Position numbers and translations under genes: made by a program
Shown: positions 1 through 13,300 of the stretch, piece by piece
Layout: the number at the start of each line of letters is the position of its first letter
How positions within the stretch are numbered: the first letter of the stretch is position 1
Notes under the pieces: model-generated
Database searches by the model: none
What the model was told of the DNA's origin: nothing
Seen by the model: only the letters and a program-made list of their open reading frames with translations
Origin: Dissophora ornata
Lineage: Eukaryota > Mortierellomycota > Mortierellomycetes > Mortierellales > Mortierellaceae
DNA length: 64,000 nt
Assembly (NCBI GenBank): GCA_025201705.1
Contig: MU616631.1
Location: forward strand, 1-64,000
Direction: 5' to 3'

Positions 1-1080
1 AAAAAAAAAAAAAAAAAAAATAGAGTGCGCAAATAAATAAACTATGAGCAGTGTTGTTGCTCGACCATGGCAGCGAAATAATCAAACAATAAAACAAAGG
101 GACGCATGAGAGGGAGAATTAATGCGAGTGCAAGCAAAGCGAGGTGACTGAATGAGCACTTTGGAATGGAAATAGATCATCGCGGCCCACTCGAACGGAG
201 CAGAGTGCCATTGCGCGTGCCCCCTTGCGCCTACGGCGCGACAATACATCGGGCCACGGCCAATCGCGAGCGCGATGGCGCTGCACCCTGCAGCGACAGT
301 TCATTGGGCAAAGACAAGACATGATTACGACGAGACACAGCTCCTATCCCGCCTAGTCTATCTGTCTCAGCAGCGAGACGGGCGCAGACACACAGTGGGC
401 GAGGAGGAGACTGAGAGTCTCTCCTTGAGATTGCGGTGCACGTTCCTCGGCGAGGATTCGGGGCAGCACCCTGCGCGGCATTTGTCACAGCTTGAAACGA
501 CAACTCCACACAGACGATGTGCACATTGCAGAGCAGCAACAACAAAAACGCGCCCACAAAACACCGCGCGCGTTGTGTTGTTTTACTTGTTTACATTATT
601 GTAATCCCGCTTGCCTCCTTTGGCTCCCTCCTGCCTTTCACCCTCTCTTTCTCTCTCGTCCTCCCTCCAGCCCTTTCTCCTCAATTCACGTCCTGGACAG
701 CATGGCATCCTGATCCACCTCCTCTGCCATACTCCTGCCAACCGAATCCCTGACCTCAGTTTATTTTCTTTCTCTTGCCTTTTGTACGCTTGCATTCCTT
801 CATTCATGGCTCATTCTCATTCCGTTTCACTTCTCGCTTTCTTTTTTCCATCTAACCGCCAAATCGAGCATCCGAACTTTACTCCTTACTCCCCAACGTC
901 CCTCTCAGCTCTTCACTCTGCTCGGCATTTCATTCGCACCGGCAGCACAGCATAGAATTCGCTCCTCTTCTCTTTGCTACCTTGTCCTAGAGCTGCATTC
1001 TACACTAGCTCCCAGGAATCTGTTTTTTATTTTTTCACACTTTTGCATTGCACACCTCGCATTTCACGCTTTGCATTTCA
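1..1080. other. 5' intergenic region of the TRP-channel gene
   Basis: I see no convincing gene here. Short open frames on both strands overlap each other and lack recognisable domains. From about 600 to 1040 the plus strand becomes strongly pyrimidine-rich with little purine, as is common just upstream of fungal start codons, so this is probably the promoter and leader of the channel gene that begins at 1081. The first 20 bases are a pure A run. Confidence 0.6.
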
Positions 1081-4000
1081 ATGCCCCTTTCTCCTTTAAG
1101 GCTGTCGCCAATAAGGAGTTTCCGCTCCTCTGGTTTGCTCTCACTCCTTCTCATCCTATTCAGCTGGGCCACCGTCCAGACTGCAGAAGCATGGCCCTAT
1201 GTCGACTGCTCGAGCTCGAACCCTATCTTTGCGCTCGAGAGGGTCACTGCTTACTATAACCGCACCAACAATTCGATCGGCTTGTTGCTCAACGGCAACT
1301 TCACAGACGCGTACTGGGCTCAGGGGTATTCGGCAGCAGCCACTAGTCAATGTAGGTTTAGCAAGCACACTTCTTCAGCTGATTTGTTTCTGAACAGAGG
1401 GAGTGGCCACACCCCTCTGAAAATCCAATGGCGCACTGCGAAGAGGGAAATATTGGAGAACAAAGGGCGGCGCCCATGTCCAAAAGTTCAGTGTTGTTTT
1501 GGGATTGGATCGATAATTTTTTTTTGTTGAAAAATGTGCGTATGTAATTATTTATAGAATCGCGTAGAATTATTTGTGCCTGGAGTTTGACTTTGCAGAA
1601 ATAGCCAACAGCACAAGACGCTGGCAATGGCAGCGGTAGCATGAAAAAAAAAAAAAAACGTCGCCGTTTGGCGACTAAGAGAGTCGAATCGATCGACAGC
1701 AAAGAAAAAAAAAGGCGGCGCGTGATATCTCTGTGCGACGGTGACCCCTCGTGCCATGCCTTTCCCTCTTTTATTTTATTCGCTCGTCAAGCAAAAAAGG
1801 AATGGAATGCCACACACGGCTATTCTTTTCATTCATTTTGACGCCATTTCCAATTATCCGTGCAAAATGCACTGCATGCAGGCACGGCGAATTCAATTCC
1901 AACTGAAACCCCTTGAAAAATTCCACACGATCCATCGCCCTTGGATGTTATTATTAAGGATCCATAAAAAAACAACACCTAACAAACCCAGTGATGCGTT
2001 CATGAATTTCTTTCTAGGGCGGACATCAATCCAAACAACCATCATGGGAGCTCAACTCTACAGGAGCGAGGGACCAGCCTGCATGGCGGACGGAGGCATG
2101 ATCGTAGGAGGTTGCCCTACCGCCCCTGGCGTAGGGACTATTCAAACCGTAATGTTACCCCCCTACCCTGAACATTTAGTGCGCTGCAAGGTACAGTGGC
2201 AGTATGTCCAGCTAACACGGGTTCACCGTTGTACTGCATACATAGAGCTTCAACATCTCGCAGTCTGCTCCATTTGCAGAGTTGATGGTAACCATGCAGA
2301 TCATCGGCAGTAACAACCAGTCGATTGTCTGCGTGGCTGTCCTGCTCGAGCAGACCATGCCGCAGGTCAGCACTGCTATCAGCTATTTACCGATGGCGCT
2401 CGCCTTTTTCTCAGGAGGAATCAGTCTTGCAGCAACAATGATGAGAGCATCAGTCGGGAACGGTTTCTTGGGCGCAGTGGCGAGTTATGGCTTACCAACA
2501 GAGGCCATTGCTGTCCACACCCCTGGGTTCTTTGACATTATCTTTTATACCCAGTTCATGCTGATGACAGGACAGCTCTCGATCGACTATCCTTCTTATT
2601 ATTCGACATTTACCGCCCTCTTTCATTGGTCGTTCCTGGAGTTCGCAAACACATTGGTAGGGAAGGGGCCAGCGAACGCGACGGACGTGCTGATGTATGG
2701 TGGAGCTGGGTCTGTGAACCAGATCAAAGCTACATTCAGTAATAGCAGTTGGAGCAACAGCAGTCAGAGTTGGGGCTACAGCAGTGATATCGAGGTTGAA
2801 AGTGGGCATTTCCTGCAAGGAGAGACGTACAAGCAGCTGCTGGACGCTGGACTTATACCAGCCACCGGAACAGCTGGAGCTACGGCAGTTCTGAGATATG
2901 CGGGCATGGCGCCATCAGTCCCCACGTCAACATTACATTTGGAGAAGCGACAGGCAGTGTCCACTCACTCTAGCGATACCACTTCGTCAACCACAACCGC
3001 ATCGCCATCATCATCATCAACATCGTCGACGTCATCGTCATCGACGTCCTCTTCGTCCAGTTCTTCGAGTTCTTCCTCGTCTTCATCGTCTTTCAGCTCT
3101 TCAGACTCACCTTCACCACCGCCTACAAGTCGCTCCAAGACGACTTCAGGTGTCAAGCCTACATCATCCTCCGCCGCCACACGTACAACGGTTAACCCTA
3201 CAACTGCATCAACAACTGCGACGCTTGTTATCCCTACCATCACGGATCCCTTCACAAATACAAGCGTAGGTTCTGTACAACACAATATGTCAAGGTTCGG
3301 TGTTGAGGCCTATGCGGCAGCTATCGGTGCATTTCCCTCAGCACTGTTCCTGGGAACCCTGATCAACGCAAGCCTGGCAGCGGGGGCATCTTTGGTCCTA
3401 TCGGCCGCGTTGCTCGGCGTTGCTTGGATCATGGCAAAGGAGAACCACCAGAGAGGCAAAACCCTCTATCATGCCATAAATTTTGTCGCCGGTAAGCATA
3501 AAATGGGGATTTTTTTTTTTTTTTTGGCAAGGCTGTTTTTCTGACATGCAGTAATGCAATCACCGTTTTACATGGATGTTTACGCTAAAACTAAATTTTT
3601 GTCTGCATTGTTGGGTTGATTAGGCAATTTGCTTCGTGTGTGGACACTGCTCTATACCCCACTGGCTCTCTCGGCCATGTACCAGCTTACGATATCCGGC
3701 AGCATCGGCCTCACTATCGCTGCTGCAGTATCTTTACTCATCATCTCTGTAGGCGCCACCATCTTCTTCACCTGGCGAGTCCTTCGCGCCTCCTCCGAGC
3801 TCTTGCTCTACGACGATCAGGCTACTCTGCTTAAATACGGTACCCTCTACAACACCTTGGCTCCGGAGGGCACACTCTTCTTCCTCGTGACACTTCTTGT
3901 TCGTTTTCTTTGGGGACTCGCCATCTCCATGTTGTCGTCCTTTGGAATCGCACAAGTAGCAGTGTTGATGGTAGTCGAGTTTGGATATGTGCTCGTCTTG

Positions 4001-7000
4001 GGCGTGAAATGGCCCTACGCAGAGTCTGGTGACAACAAGTTCCATCTATTCCTCGGGATCATTCGGGTCGTCATCACTGGGTGCTCAATCGCATACATTC
4101 AGAGCTTGGAGGCGTCGCCGGATTTGAGGCAGCTGTTTGCGTATATCCAAATGGCATTGCATCTGGCGGTCTTCATCGTGATCTTTGCCCTGGTGTTGTG
4201 GAACTTTATTCAGGTCTGTATGTTCTGGAGGATGAGACATTCGGATGCTTGGAGGGGTCCAACAAAGACCTACAATTTCGAGGATCCTGTTGATGAAGTC
4301 GAACAGGGTTGGGGGCTTGCGAGAAGACCGCATCCGAGAGGCCCTGGAGGACATACCAGAGGGGTTGTGGTCAACCGCCATGGAGAGGAAGTGGAGGCGG
4401 ACGAGTTTGATCCATCCAAGAATCGGAGCTTTACAGTCATGTCGTACTCTTCACTCGGAAGCAGTGCTCCGGTTGGTGGCAATGGGGCAAGGAGGGAGAC
4501 GATGCAACACGTTTTGCATGGGCCTTCACCCACGCTTCTTTTGCAACAGTATGACAGCTCGGATGAGGATACGCTGAGGTTCGGGTCCCCCGCGGAGAGG
4601 TATCGACAGTCAAGGCTGTCAGACAACCATCGGTCCCAGCTTGGGCAGTTGGTTTCTGACGGTGACTCTTTGGCGGATGAGGCCTTGGTGGACAGGCGGC
4701 ACGAGAGTCTAATGCCTATCGCAGGACCGACTATCGGAGCCTTGACCGTTGCAGCTGTTGTCGGTTCAGGATCGAGTTCTTCACTCCCGCATTCACAGAG
4801 TGCACCGTCCAGCGATGCGGGCGAATCGACCAAGATTGATCCTCGGCAGTCGTTGATAAGGGGAAATCTACCTCAGAGAGAGTCGTATGCTAACCTCCAG
4901 AGAATGTCTCATCAGGGTGCACCGGACCCACGGACGAGGAGAATGTCGGACATCATGCGTGATGGACCATATCTTTTCGCCGCTAGAAAAGAGGAGCAGG
5001 ACAATGCCAGTGCAAAAGCTAGTGCAAAAGGTAGTGAAAAATCTAGTGCAGCTATAATGTCCAGTGAACCCAAGCAGAGCCTTTTGACAGGACTGAAGGC
5101 ATCCCTTGGCAACGCATTCCGATTCGGCAAACTATCTTCCAACGCGCCTTCCGGCGATGGCTCGAAACCCAAGGCATTTGAAGTCATGCGGCCCTCACGC
5201 CCGAACTATGCTCCTGAACCATCGTCCTCAGCATTTGTGGACGAGACAGGATCTCAGGCAGGAGGGGATCAACTTCGAGAACTCAATTCACTCGGCATTT
5301 CAAGGTTCTTCCAAGAGTCCGATCGCGGATACGAGAGGAACCGGAGCCTGTTTGTGGCGAATCCTTCGGCTATGATCTCGAGAACAGGAAGTCTAATGTC
5401 AACAATCTCGGGGGCAGTACCGCATAATACGAATACGGCAGCATCTGCGAGGTTGAACAGGGCTGGTTCAGGAACTGCCGAGTCGATCAGGACCCTGAAC
5501 CAGGCGAAGTCTAGAGGTGCTGGCGTTGGGTCAAGTTTAGGCCCTGCAGGAGGAGGAGGAGTAGGAGTAGGAGGCCTAAGCGTCGCTGGGGACAGAAGTT
5601 CAATGGCTGCTAGCGTGGTTGGTGGAATTGACCCTTCAATTTCGGAGCATGGCGGCACCGCCTCCATATCGGATAAGGATTCGCGTCGCACGTCATCAGC
5701 TATTGTGGGCGGTGCTGCAAGTGGAGCCGGCAGTCAATTGTACCCTCCACGACACTCTGCGGAGAGTTCTAACAACATAGCAGAGGCGCTTGCTACTGAG
5801 AAGACACTGGTGCTGGAGGGAGGAGCTATCCTGCGAGTTTCGAAGGGACCCGAGAAGGCAGTCCAGTATTGGCATAATAAGACTGGTCAGTACGTAGAGT
5901 CGATTGCAGAGTCCTTGAAGGACGAGAAGGCAGAGGATCAGCGGGAGAAAACTAGAGATCCAAGAGAAGGAACAACAGCTGCAACGGTCTTAACGACGTC
6001 GCCCTTGCTCTTGCCTTCTCTTAAGACTCAGCAGCAACAGAAGCAACCCCGACAACAACAAGAGCAGCATGCGGAACAACAGCGACAGCCATCTTCGCCT
6101 TCAAATAAGAGTCGATCCATGGCCGAGAGCAGCACGAGTGCGGGATTGAGTAGTGCTCCCGAGAGTCCTACAGAGAGTCAGGAGAGTCCTACAGCAGCCA
6201 ATGTTGCCGCCAGGATGCATGAGATTGTAGGCCGCATGTTTCCGGATCGATCGGTGGTTCTGCATAGCGACCATGAACATGACTCTGACTCTATCCTAAG
6301 CGAGGATACGGCGTCAACGTTTTCGGGACGGATGTCTATTGGTCAACGATCGATCCTCCAGCAGACACAGCCATCTCAGCCAACAGTGGTGCAACCGGGT
6401 GCAGGATTACAGCTCGGTGATGCCGACGAGAAGCATCACCGCCAGGACGAAGATGCTCAATCGACTGGGCCTTACGATATGCTGGTGCCGGTACATGGGG
6501 GCTCGGACGTAGAATCAGAACAGGATCCTGACGTGACGCCTCGGCAGTCAGATTTTGGGGCATCTTCGCCCAATTCTGACGCCGGTAATAGCAGGGTGTT
6601 CGTGCAGGGAGAGACGCACACTCAAAAAGAAGTGCCACATGGGCTTGGGTCAGATCATGTTAAGAGATCCTCGTCCTCTGCAAATGAGAAGAGTCAGCCA
6701 GGCACGCCATTGATGCGGACATTTTCTGGACCGTCGAAATTGACATCGGCTGGAGTATCAGGAGGTTCTCTTCGACCGGGGTTGCTAAAGTCCAAGCAGA
6801 ACTCGGTTTCGAGTCGTCCGCTGGCGCAATCGCCCCTTCACTCGCCCTCTGTTCAACTCGGATCAGGGTCGGTATCAGGATCTAGCATGGGTGGCCTGGC
6901 CGATTTGAGTCGTCAGTCGTCCGTCCAGTCTGCGGCCGGCTCAAAGTTGGAATACTTGGAGTGGTTAGACCATCCTCACAACAACGGCGATATGGATGAG

Positions 7001-7120
7001 ACAAACACCAACTTTTTGAACCGTAATGCATCGGTTGGTACGGTGCGCACAGAGGCATCATATGTGACAGCGAGGTCACAATACCCTTCTTCCGATGACG
7101 AGGATCAAGAAGGACTGTAA
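1081..7120 (+). CDS. TRP/ML-like domain membrane channel (FLC/Pkd2-type) with very long disordered C-tail
   Basis: Predicted exons are 1081-1351, 2018-2190, 2264-3491 and 3624-7120, giving 1722 aa in one frame. The first ATG at 1081 starts a hydrophobic signal peptide ending near the Ala residues before WPYVDC. An extracellular N-terminal part with several N-glycosylation sequons follows, then a Ser/Thr-rich mucin-like stretch (about residues 385-470). A block of about nine hydrophobic helices lies at about residues 490-740. It carries the typical TRP-family features: GNLLRVWTLLYTPLALS, then a helix ending in WPY before the last pair of helices. This matches the fungal TRP/flavin-carrier (FLC/Pkd2) family, multi-pass proteins of the plasma membrane, ER or vacuole involved in calcium and cell-wall homeostasis. 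The last ~960 residues are low-complexity, Ser/Gln-rich and probably cytosolic, far longer than in yeast FLC proteins. The gene is convergent with KRI1. Family assignment is strong; transported substrate is unknown. Confidence 0.85.
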
Positions 7121-7287
7121 AAATATATACAACAACAATGTAAAAGCGAAAAAGACGCTCTTGTACTTTTAAACATTTAATGGTGATCTAAAGAGTAGGT
7201 GGATGTGTATGCAGTGGTGGAGGATTGGTCTATGCAATATAGTACAAGTTACAGAAAGCGATAAGGCTGAGGTGTGAAGTCTTCCAG

Positions 7288-10203
7288 CTACTTGTCCTCC
7301 TTCTTCTTGCTCTTCGTCTTCTTTTTGCTGTCGTCGTTGCCGTCTTCACTGTCACCCTTCTTTTTCTTTTTCCGCTCACCCTCCTCCTCCAAACTGTCCT
7401 TTGAAGACGAGACCTTCTCTTCAGCCTCGGCCTTGCGCTTCTTCTCCTTGTTCTTCTTCTTGCTCTTCTTTTTCTCCTCCCCATCTCCCTCCTCCTCCTC
7501 CTTCGCTTCCAGTGCTGCCTTCTCTTCTCGCTCTCGCTTCTCCAGCTCCTTCTTCCGCCTCTTGACGGGATCCCAGTCCTTATCCAGCTCCTGATCCTTG
7601 ATCTGTGACTTGAGCTTATGCCTGAACATCTGAACACGGTTCTTCTTGGAGTACTTCTGGATATCCGCTTCTTGTTCATCTGTTCTGCGATAAGGTGCAA
7701 ACTTCTTGAGCGAGACAAATTCGTTCAAATCCTTATCGTCCGCCAACAGGATCTCGACCGGCGTCAGTCCGAAAGCTGAAGACTTGACCTTATGGTACTT
7801 GAATCTCGTAGGAAGATCACCAACCATATCCTCGTAATCGAGTTGGTAGTACTCGTCCAAATAAGAGTTGAAATCCTTCTTCTTGTCTGCATCCAACATG
7901 CTCCTGGAGGCTTCGATGGCAGCGACAGCAGTACGGACAGCAGCAGAGTTTCCACCCTGGGAGAGGGCCAGCTTGGCCTGCTTCTTTTCTTCCTTCTCCC
8001 GTTGGGCCCGCTCCTTCTTGGTTTCCTTTTTGGCAGGTTTACCATAATTCTCGCCGCCAGGGAGATAGTCTGCGTCCATCATGACGTCCTCCTCATCGCC
8101 GCCCTCGCCATAGCCATACTCATCGTAACCGCCATTCTCGTCATAGTAGCCCTCCTCGTACCCACCCTCTCCATCGTCATATTCAGGTGGGTAGGCCTCA
8201 TCTTCGACGTTGGTTTCTGCCTGCTCCTCATCATCATCACCATCGCCACCCTCAGCAGATGAGGATCCGTTGTCGTTGTCGTCTTCCGCTTCATAGTCGG
8301 CAGTATCGATATCGTCGTCAAAGACGGGCTTTTCATTCTCGTCACCGTCATAGTACTTGTCGCTGAACATGCTTTCCATCTTTTGGTCATAGTCCTCTGG
8401 GTTGAAGTCCGTCTCCAAATCGATCTCATCAAAACCAACAGCTATACAGATTCAAAGGAAGCCAATGAGAACAACAACAAAAACAAACATGTCAGTATCA
8501 ACTTTCCCAGTCCTGCACAGTTGGCGTGTTCATATCAAATAGTACAGGGGGGGAGCCGCTGATTTCTTACTCTTGTTGCCAGTGATCTCCTGGATCTGCT
8601 TGAGTTTGTTAAAGATCTCCTGCTTCTTGACGTTCTTGGCGCGTTTAAGATCCTCAAGTTGTCGGGTCTTTTCTTCTTTCTTGCGTTCCTTGGCAGCAGT
8701 GCGCTGACGCTTTCTCTTATCGTCCTTGTTACGAACAGAGTCGTCGATCGTACGTGTGTATCCCGTCAACGAATTTCCTTCACTAGCAAAGACCATACAT
8801 TTCAGATTATCAGCAACAGAAACCCCAGAAAGATAGGGAAGTAACCGCTGGATGTGAACATGCAAACAAAAAGTGGGACAAGAAACTTACGCCTCCTCGA
8901 AACGGAAGTTGTACTTGGACTCGAATTCTTCCGCTGCATCGAGTTCGTCCTCAGACTTTTCGAGTTCATCAAAGTCCTCCTCCCGAACAATCTCCTTGTA
9001 ATGGGGCGTCTTCTTCTGGGACTTGTCTATCCAGCCACGGTTCAAAATATAACTAGAGAGTGGAAAAGGAGGAAGAAGTATTAGATTTAGCCTTGAGCCT
9101 CTACACAAGAAAGATACCCCAACTTGCGAATGAAGCAAAATCAGTCATTTACTCCATCAAGAAAGCCTCGTCCTTGTCCATCTTGGGCCCATTCTTGTAT
9201 TCCCTCCAGTCCTGGAATGCCTCTGCGCCTCCCTTCTTGGATCCCATGCTCTCCATCAAAAACCTCTTGTAGTCCTCCTCCTCTGCTTCCTCATCCTCCT
9301 TCGTCTTCGCTTTTTGCGTGAAGAACGAATCCGCATCCTCGTTCCCCTCATCATCATCATCACCGGCCATGAACGCATTCTTCATCTCCCGTTTCAAATA
9401 CTCCTGCTGTTCCACATGCGTCATCTCTGATTCATCCTTAATCTTCTTGTCCTCTTCCTCCTCATCCACGATGCCTCCATCCTCCATCAGCACCTTTCGA
9501 TGGTAATCTTGCAAGTTCATCGGTTTGTTCTTCTTCTCCTCCGCCTGCTTCTCTTTCCACTGCTTCCTTGCCTTTTCCATCTCGGACGGAATGAAGAAAT
9601 GAGACGTGGCCTCGTAAATCTTGGGATCCTGAGCGCGAATCAGTCCAATGGTCTTCATGATCTGGCCATCAACCTCAGGCGTGATAAGCTCACCGACTTC
9701 ATCCTCCTCTTCATCGTCTTCCGAGTCATAGGAGTCGTAGTCGTAGTCTGCATTCTTGGTGTAACCGTATTTATGTTGACGTTGTGCAATCAGCGCAAGG
9801 CGGCTCTCATCCATGGGGCCATACTTGTCGCGGACTGTTGTGGTTGTCGAAAGGTTGTGCGAAAGGAGGAGAGGTGAGAGTCAGAACAGGATATTGTTTG
9901 TTGCGGGTAAAGATAGTATGGCCGATTTGCAGATGGGGGGTGGTGGGGAAACAGAGGTGAGACAGCGGAGCACAACAAAAGGCACGAAGAGAATGAAATA
10001 CAAGGTCAAAGACAGGAGAAGCTGTGAGTGATATGTCTCTTTGCAAAATCAGGTTCCTCGGGCGCAAAATGACAGAAAACGGCAGTAAGAGGTTTGGGCA
10101 CACACATACTTGCAGATATCTCCTGGCCACGTTTGGAAGAGTCATACTTGTCCGCAAACTGCTTATTGATTGTAAACGTGATCTCTTCGTTGTCGCTGAC
10201 CAT
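7288..10203 (-). CDS. KRI1: KRI1, nucleolar 40S ribosome-biogenesis factor
   Basis: Five exons on the minus strand (10203-10110, 9834-9153, 9052-8891, 8782-8571, 8441-7288) join without frame break to 767 aa, a normal size for the family. The N-terminus (FTINKQFADKYD, then DKYG) and the central YNFRFEE motif are characteristic of Kri1. The Kri1 C-terminal domain is clear at about residues 575-640 (LDEYYQLDYEDMVGDLPTRF, ILLADDKDLNEFVSLKK). Long Asp/Glu-rich segments and a Lys-rich tail fit a nucleolar RNA-processing protein. In yeast Kri1 binds the KH-domain protein Krr1 and is needed for 18S rRNA maturation; that role is inferred here by homology. The ATG at 10203 starts the conserved N-terminal motif. 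It lies 159 bp downstream of the stop of the next gene on the same strand. Confidence 0.93.
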
Positions 10204-10362
10204 GTTGAAGAAGAGAACTCAGGGTCGATGGGGTGATGGAATGAAGGAAAAAAAAACAACAGCTTAAACCCCACTGGGCAGCAGCGACTTGAAAAAAAAA
10301 AAAAAGTAAGGCTAAAATGTAAATAATGCCACGTGATTTTAATGTAGTGTGACTCTTTATTT

Positions 10363-13300
10363 CTAAGATTTACTTCTGAGCGCCAGTGGCTTCTTGGGCA
10401 CCAAGGGTTTCTTGGTATCAGATGAGGCACTGTTCGATCTAGTAGGCGTGGGAGGTTCCTGGACCTCATTCTCAGCAGATGGCCCAGAGCTTCTGCCCTT
10501 AATATGCTCTGATTCCGTTGCAATAGCCATGCTTCGCATATTGATATTCATCGAGTTATCATCGCTTTCCTTGGCGACAGAGGGGGTAGTCTCCAGAGAT
10601 GCCGAGGCCATGCCTCCGGCGACGACTGGTCGAGCTGCCGGTCGAAGTGAAGGTCGAGGTGCTGAGCGAAGAGCAGGCTGCAGTGTCGGGAATGGGAAAA
10701 CTTGACTGGCTCTGTTGGCTGGTCGGACTGCAGGAGTCAGCGAGGGGACTGGCGATCGTCTCGGTGCTGGAGACGGCGCCGAAGCTTGAATTGAGGCAAC
10801 ATCCGACTTTCTCATAGAGCGCTGCAGGACCTCTTCCTCTTCTTGCTCATTCTCTTGATGTTCTTCTTCCTCGACTCTGTTCTTCGAGCTGTGCGAAGAG
10901 ACTGGCCTCTGGTTTGGATCCACATCGGTTGCTGCGACTCCCTGATTAGAGACCCCCGAGCCAACTGAAGATGGTGGCAAAGATTCTGATTGTGAATTGC
11001 TATCGGTATCTCCATGACCTTGAGAAGCCTGGGAGCCCTGGGCTGCTTCCTGCTGCTGCTCATCTGGCAGGATCGCCTGAGGTCCACGTCGCACAGGAGC
11101 CTTGACGGGATTTGCTCTGATCTGCGGCAATACATTAGCTGAGCTAGCGTCATTCTCCGGTTCTTGCCCCCCTGGAGTTATGGCAGTAGTCGATGTTGGT
11201 TGTGTCACAGCCGCCGATAGTCTGGCGCCAGTGGGTGCAGGACCAAAATCATACGCGTCCCCATACGGCGAAACGGAGTAGGTCACTGCGCCCTGTGTCC
11301 TTTGGGAAGATGGTTCGACATATCCATCCTGTTGCCCCGGTGGCAATTGCTGCTGTTGCTGCTGCTGTTGCAGCTGTTGTTGTTGCTGCTGCAAGTACAA
11401 TTGATGCTGATGTGCTGGCGAGAGCGATGATGGGTATTGATGGTGTTGCTGCTGCTGCTGCTGCTGCATATACCCTGGGTGCTGCTGCTGCAGGCCAGGA
11501 CCCCAGTTGGATGTATTTGTTTGATTGGTATAACCACCATATTGCCCATAGTTGTTGAATTGCTGGTCCTGACCATTCATCATAGGTCCATTATAGGGCA
11601 GTGGGACTGGTTCATTGGCGTACTCTGCGTGATACCCCTGGTATACTTGTTGCTGATGTGGGAATTGAGGCTGGTAGTTCTGATGACTCTGCTGCTGTTG
11701 AAGGTAGCCCTGGGGATGTGGGTATTGTGAGTAGGAATGATGTCCAGCATACTGCTCCTGATACTCGTCAGATGCATGGTCGTGAGCTGGGCCAATAGGG
11801 GGGTTGTGAGAGTAAGGGGGGTAGCCCGGCGAAGGAACTTGACCCTGCATCTCCAAGTTTTGGATGGTCATTGCATGGAGCCGCTGTTGCTCTTGGCTGC
11901 GGAGGAGTTCGCGTTGCATCTCCTCCGTCTGCTTCCTGAGCTGCTCAAGACGCTCGTTTGCTAGTCGATCCTGATATTCCTGGTCGGAGATAATTTGAGG
12001 TGGGTATAACGCAGGCTGAGGCATTGTGTGAGGCAGATCTTGACGACTGTAGTCCGGAATGAAAGGCTGAGGCATAGCCATATGAATCGGCTCAGGTCCA
12101 ACGGGAGACACGGGGATCTGTGCTGGTGGATAGAGTGCTGGATGAGGTGGATGATTTGGTTGCTGTGAATCAGAGTGCTGTGAAGCTTCAGAGATAGGGT
12201 GGACGTGAGAAGCGTTCTGGCTGCTTGCTGCTGCCGCCGCGCTTGGGTCCATCATTGACATCGGCCTTTGTCCTGCGCCTGTTTCTGGGGTCTTGACATT
12301 AAGCCGTGTCCGTCGCAATAGCGGGGTCGAAGGCACTTCGTCCTCATCCCCCTCAGTAGTAGCGGCAGCTATAGGATAGCTTCCCGGTAACGAGACACGG
12401 GGATAGCCATGATCATGCCCAGAAGTTGCTGCACTGTGTGTGCTCGATGGGGTTGCAAAACGTGCTCCTTCGTCTTGGTCCGTCAACACAGTCTCCTCCT
12501 CTGCAAAACTGACACCGAATGCAGCCGGGGACTCAGCGTGTACTCTCCTGCCATACAGTGGGGCGTACGGCGGAAGGGCAGTTGGTACAGAAACTAGAGA
12601 CATACAATGCGGTCGACCCGTGAAGTTAGAGACATGGTTTTGTAAGAAACACCCAAAGCGTAAGAACCAATGATGTACCTGAGGATGCTTTGGGGCGTCC
12701 GGAGACATGGCCAGCAAACTGATTCGTGTTGGGGGTTGTTGCTGCAGATGACCGTCCTGGTGTCGTCGGATTTGCAAGTAGCTTTTGACGAAGTTCCTCT
12801 GTCTTTTTGCGCGATTCTTCCTGCTTTTTACGCGTCTCTTCTTGTTCCTTGCGCCGAGCATCCAGTTTTCTTTGATTTTCCTGTTCTTCAAGCTGCCGCT
12901 CACGTTCTCGCTGCCGCTCCTGCTCTCGCTGCCGATCCTGCTCTCGTTGTCTCTCTTGCTCTCGCATTCTCGCACCTCTTAGCCTTTCTTCCTCCTGTAA
13001 CCTCTGGGCGGCCAGTTCCTTCATCTTCCGATCCTTTGCAAGCTTAGCTTCCTGCTTCATTCTTTTCTCCTCCTCAATCTGTCGTTGAATCTCTGGGGAA
13101 TCCAGGACAACCGCCGGAGTCACACCTCGGGACTGTAATGTAAGCTGACACTCCTGATACGCGTTCCTGTTCTGCTCTAGGGTCTTCCTGGCACTTTCGA
13201 GCTCCGTGTGGGCGACCTGGATGAGGTTTTGGATCAACTGCTCGGGCGGTAGTGTCGACCCTACAATCATATTGGCATGCGAGATAACATCCTGAATGAT

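Noticed and set aside
1..20. Pure A run at the window start
   Set aside because: A homopolymer alone is not evidence of a retroposed poly-A tail; upstream sequence is not visible.
2965..3285. Antisense acidic Val/Asp/Glu-rich frame
   Set aside because: It is the complement of the Ser/Thr codon-rich stretch of the TRP-channel gene.
7274..7594. Plus-strand Ser/Phe-rich frame
   Set aside because: It is the complement of the Lys/Glu-rich tail of KRI1.
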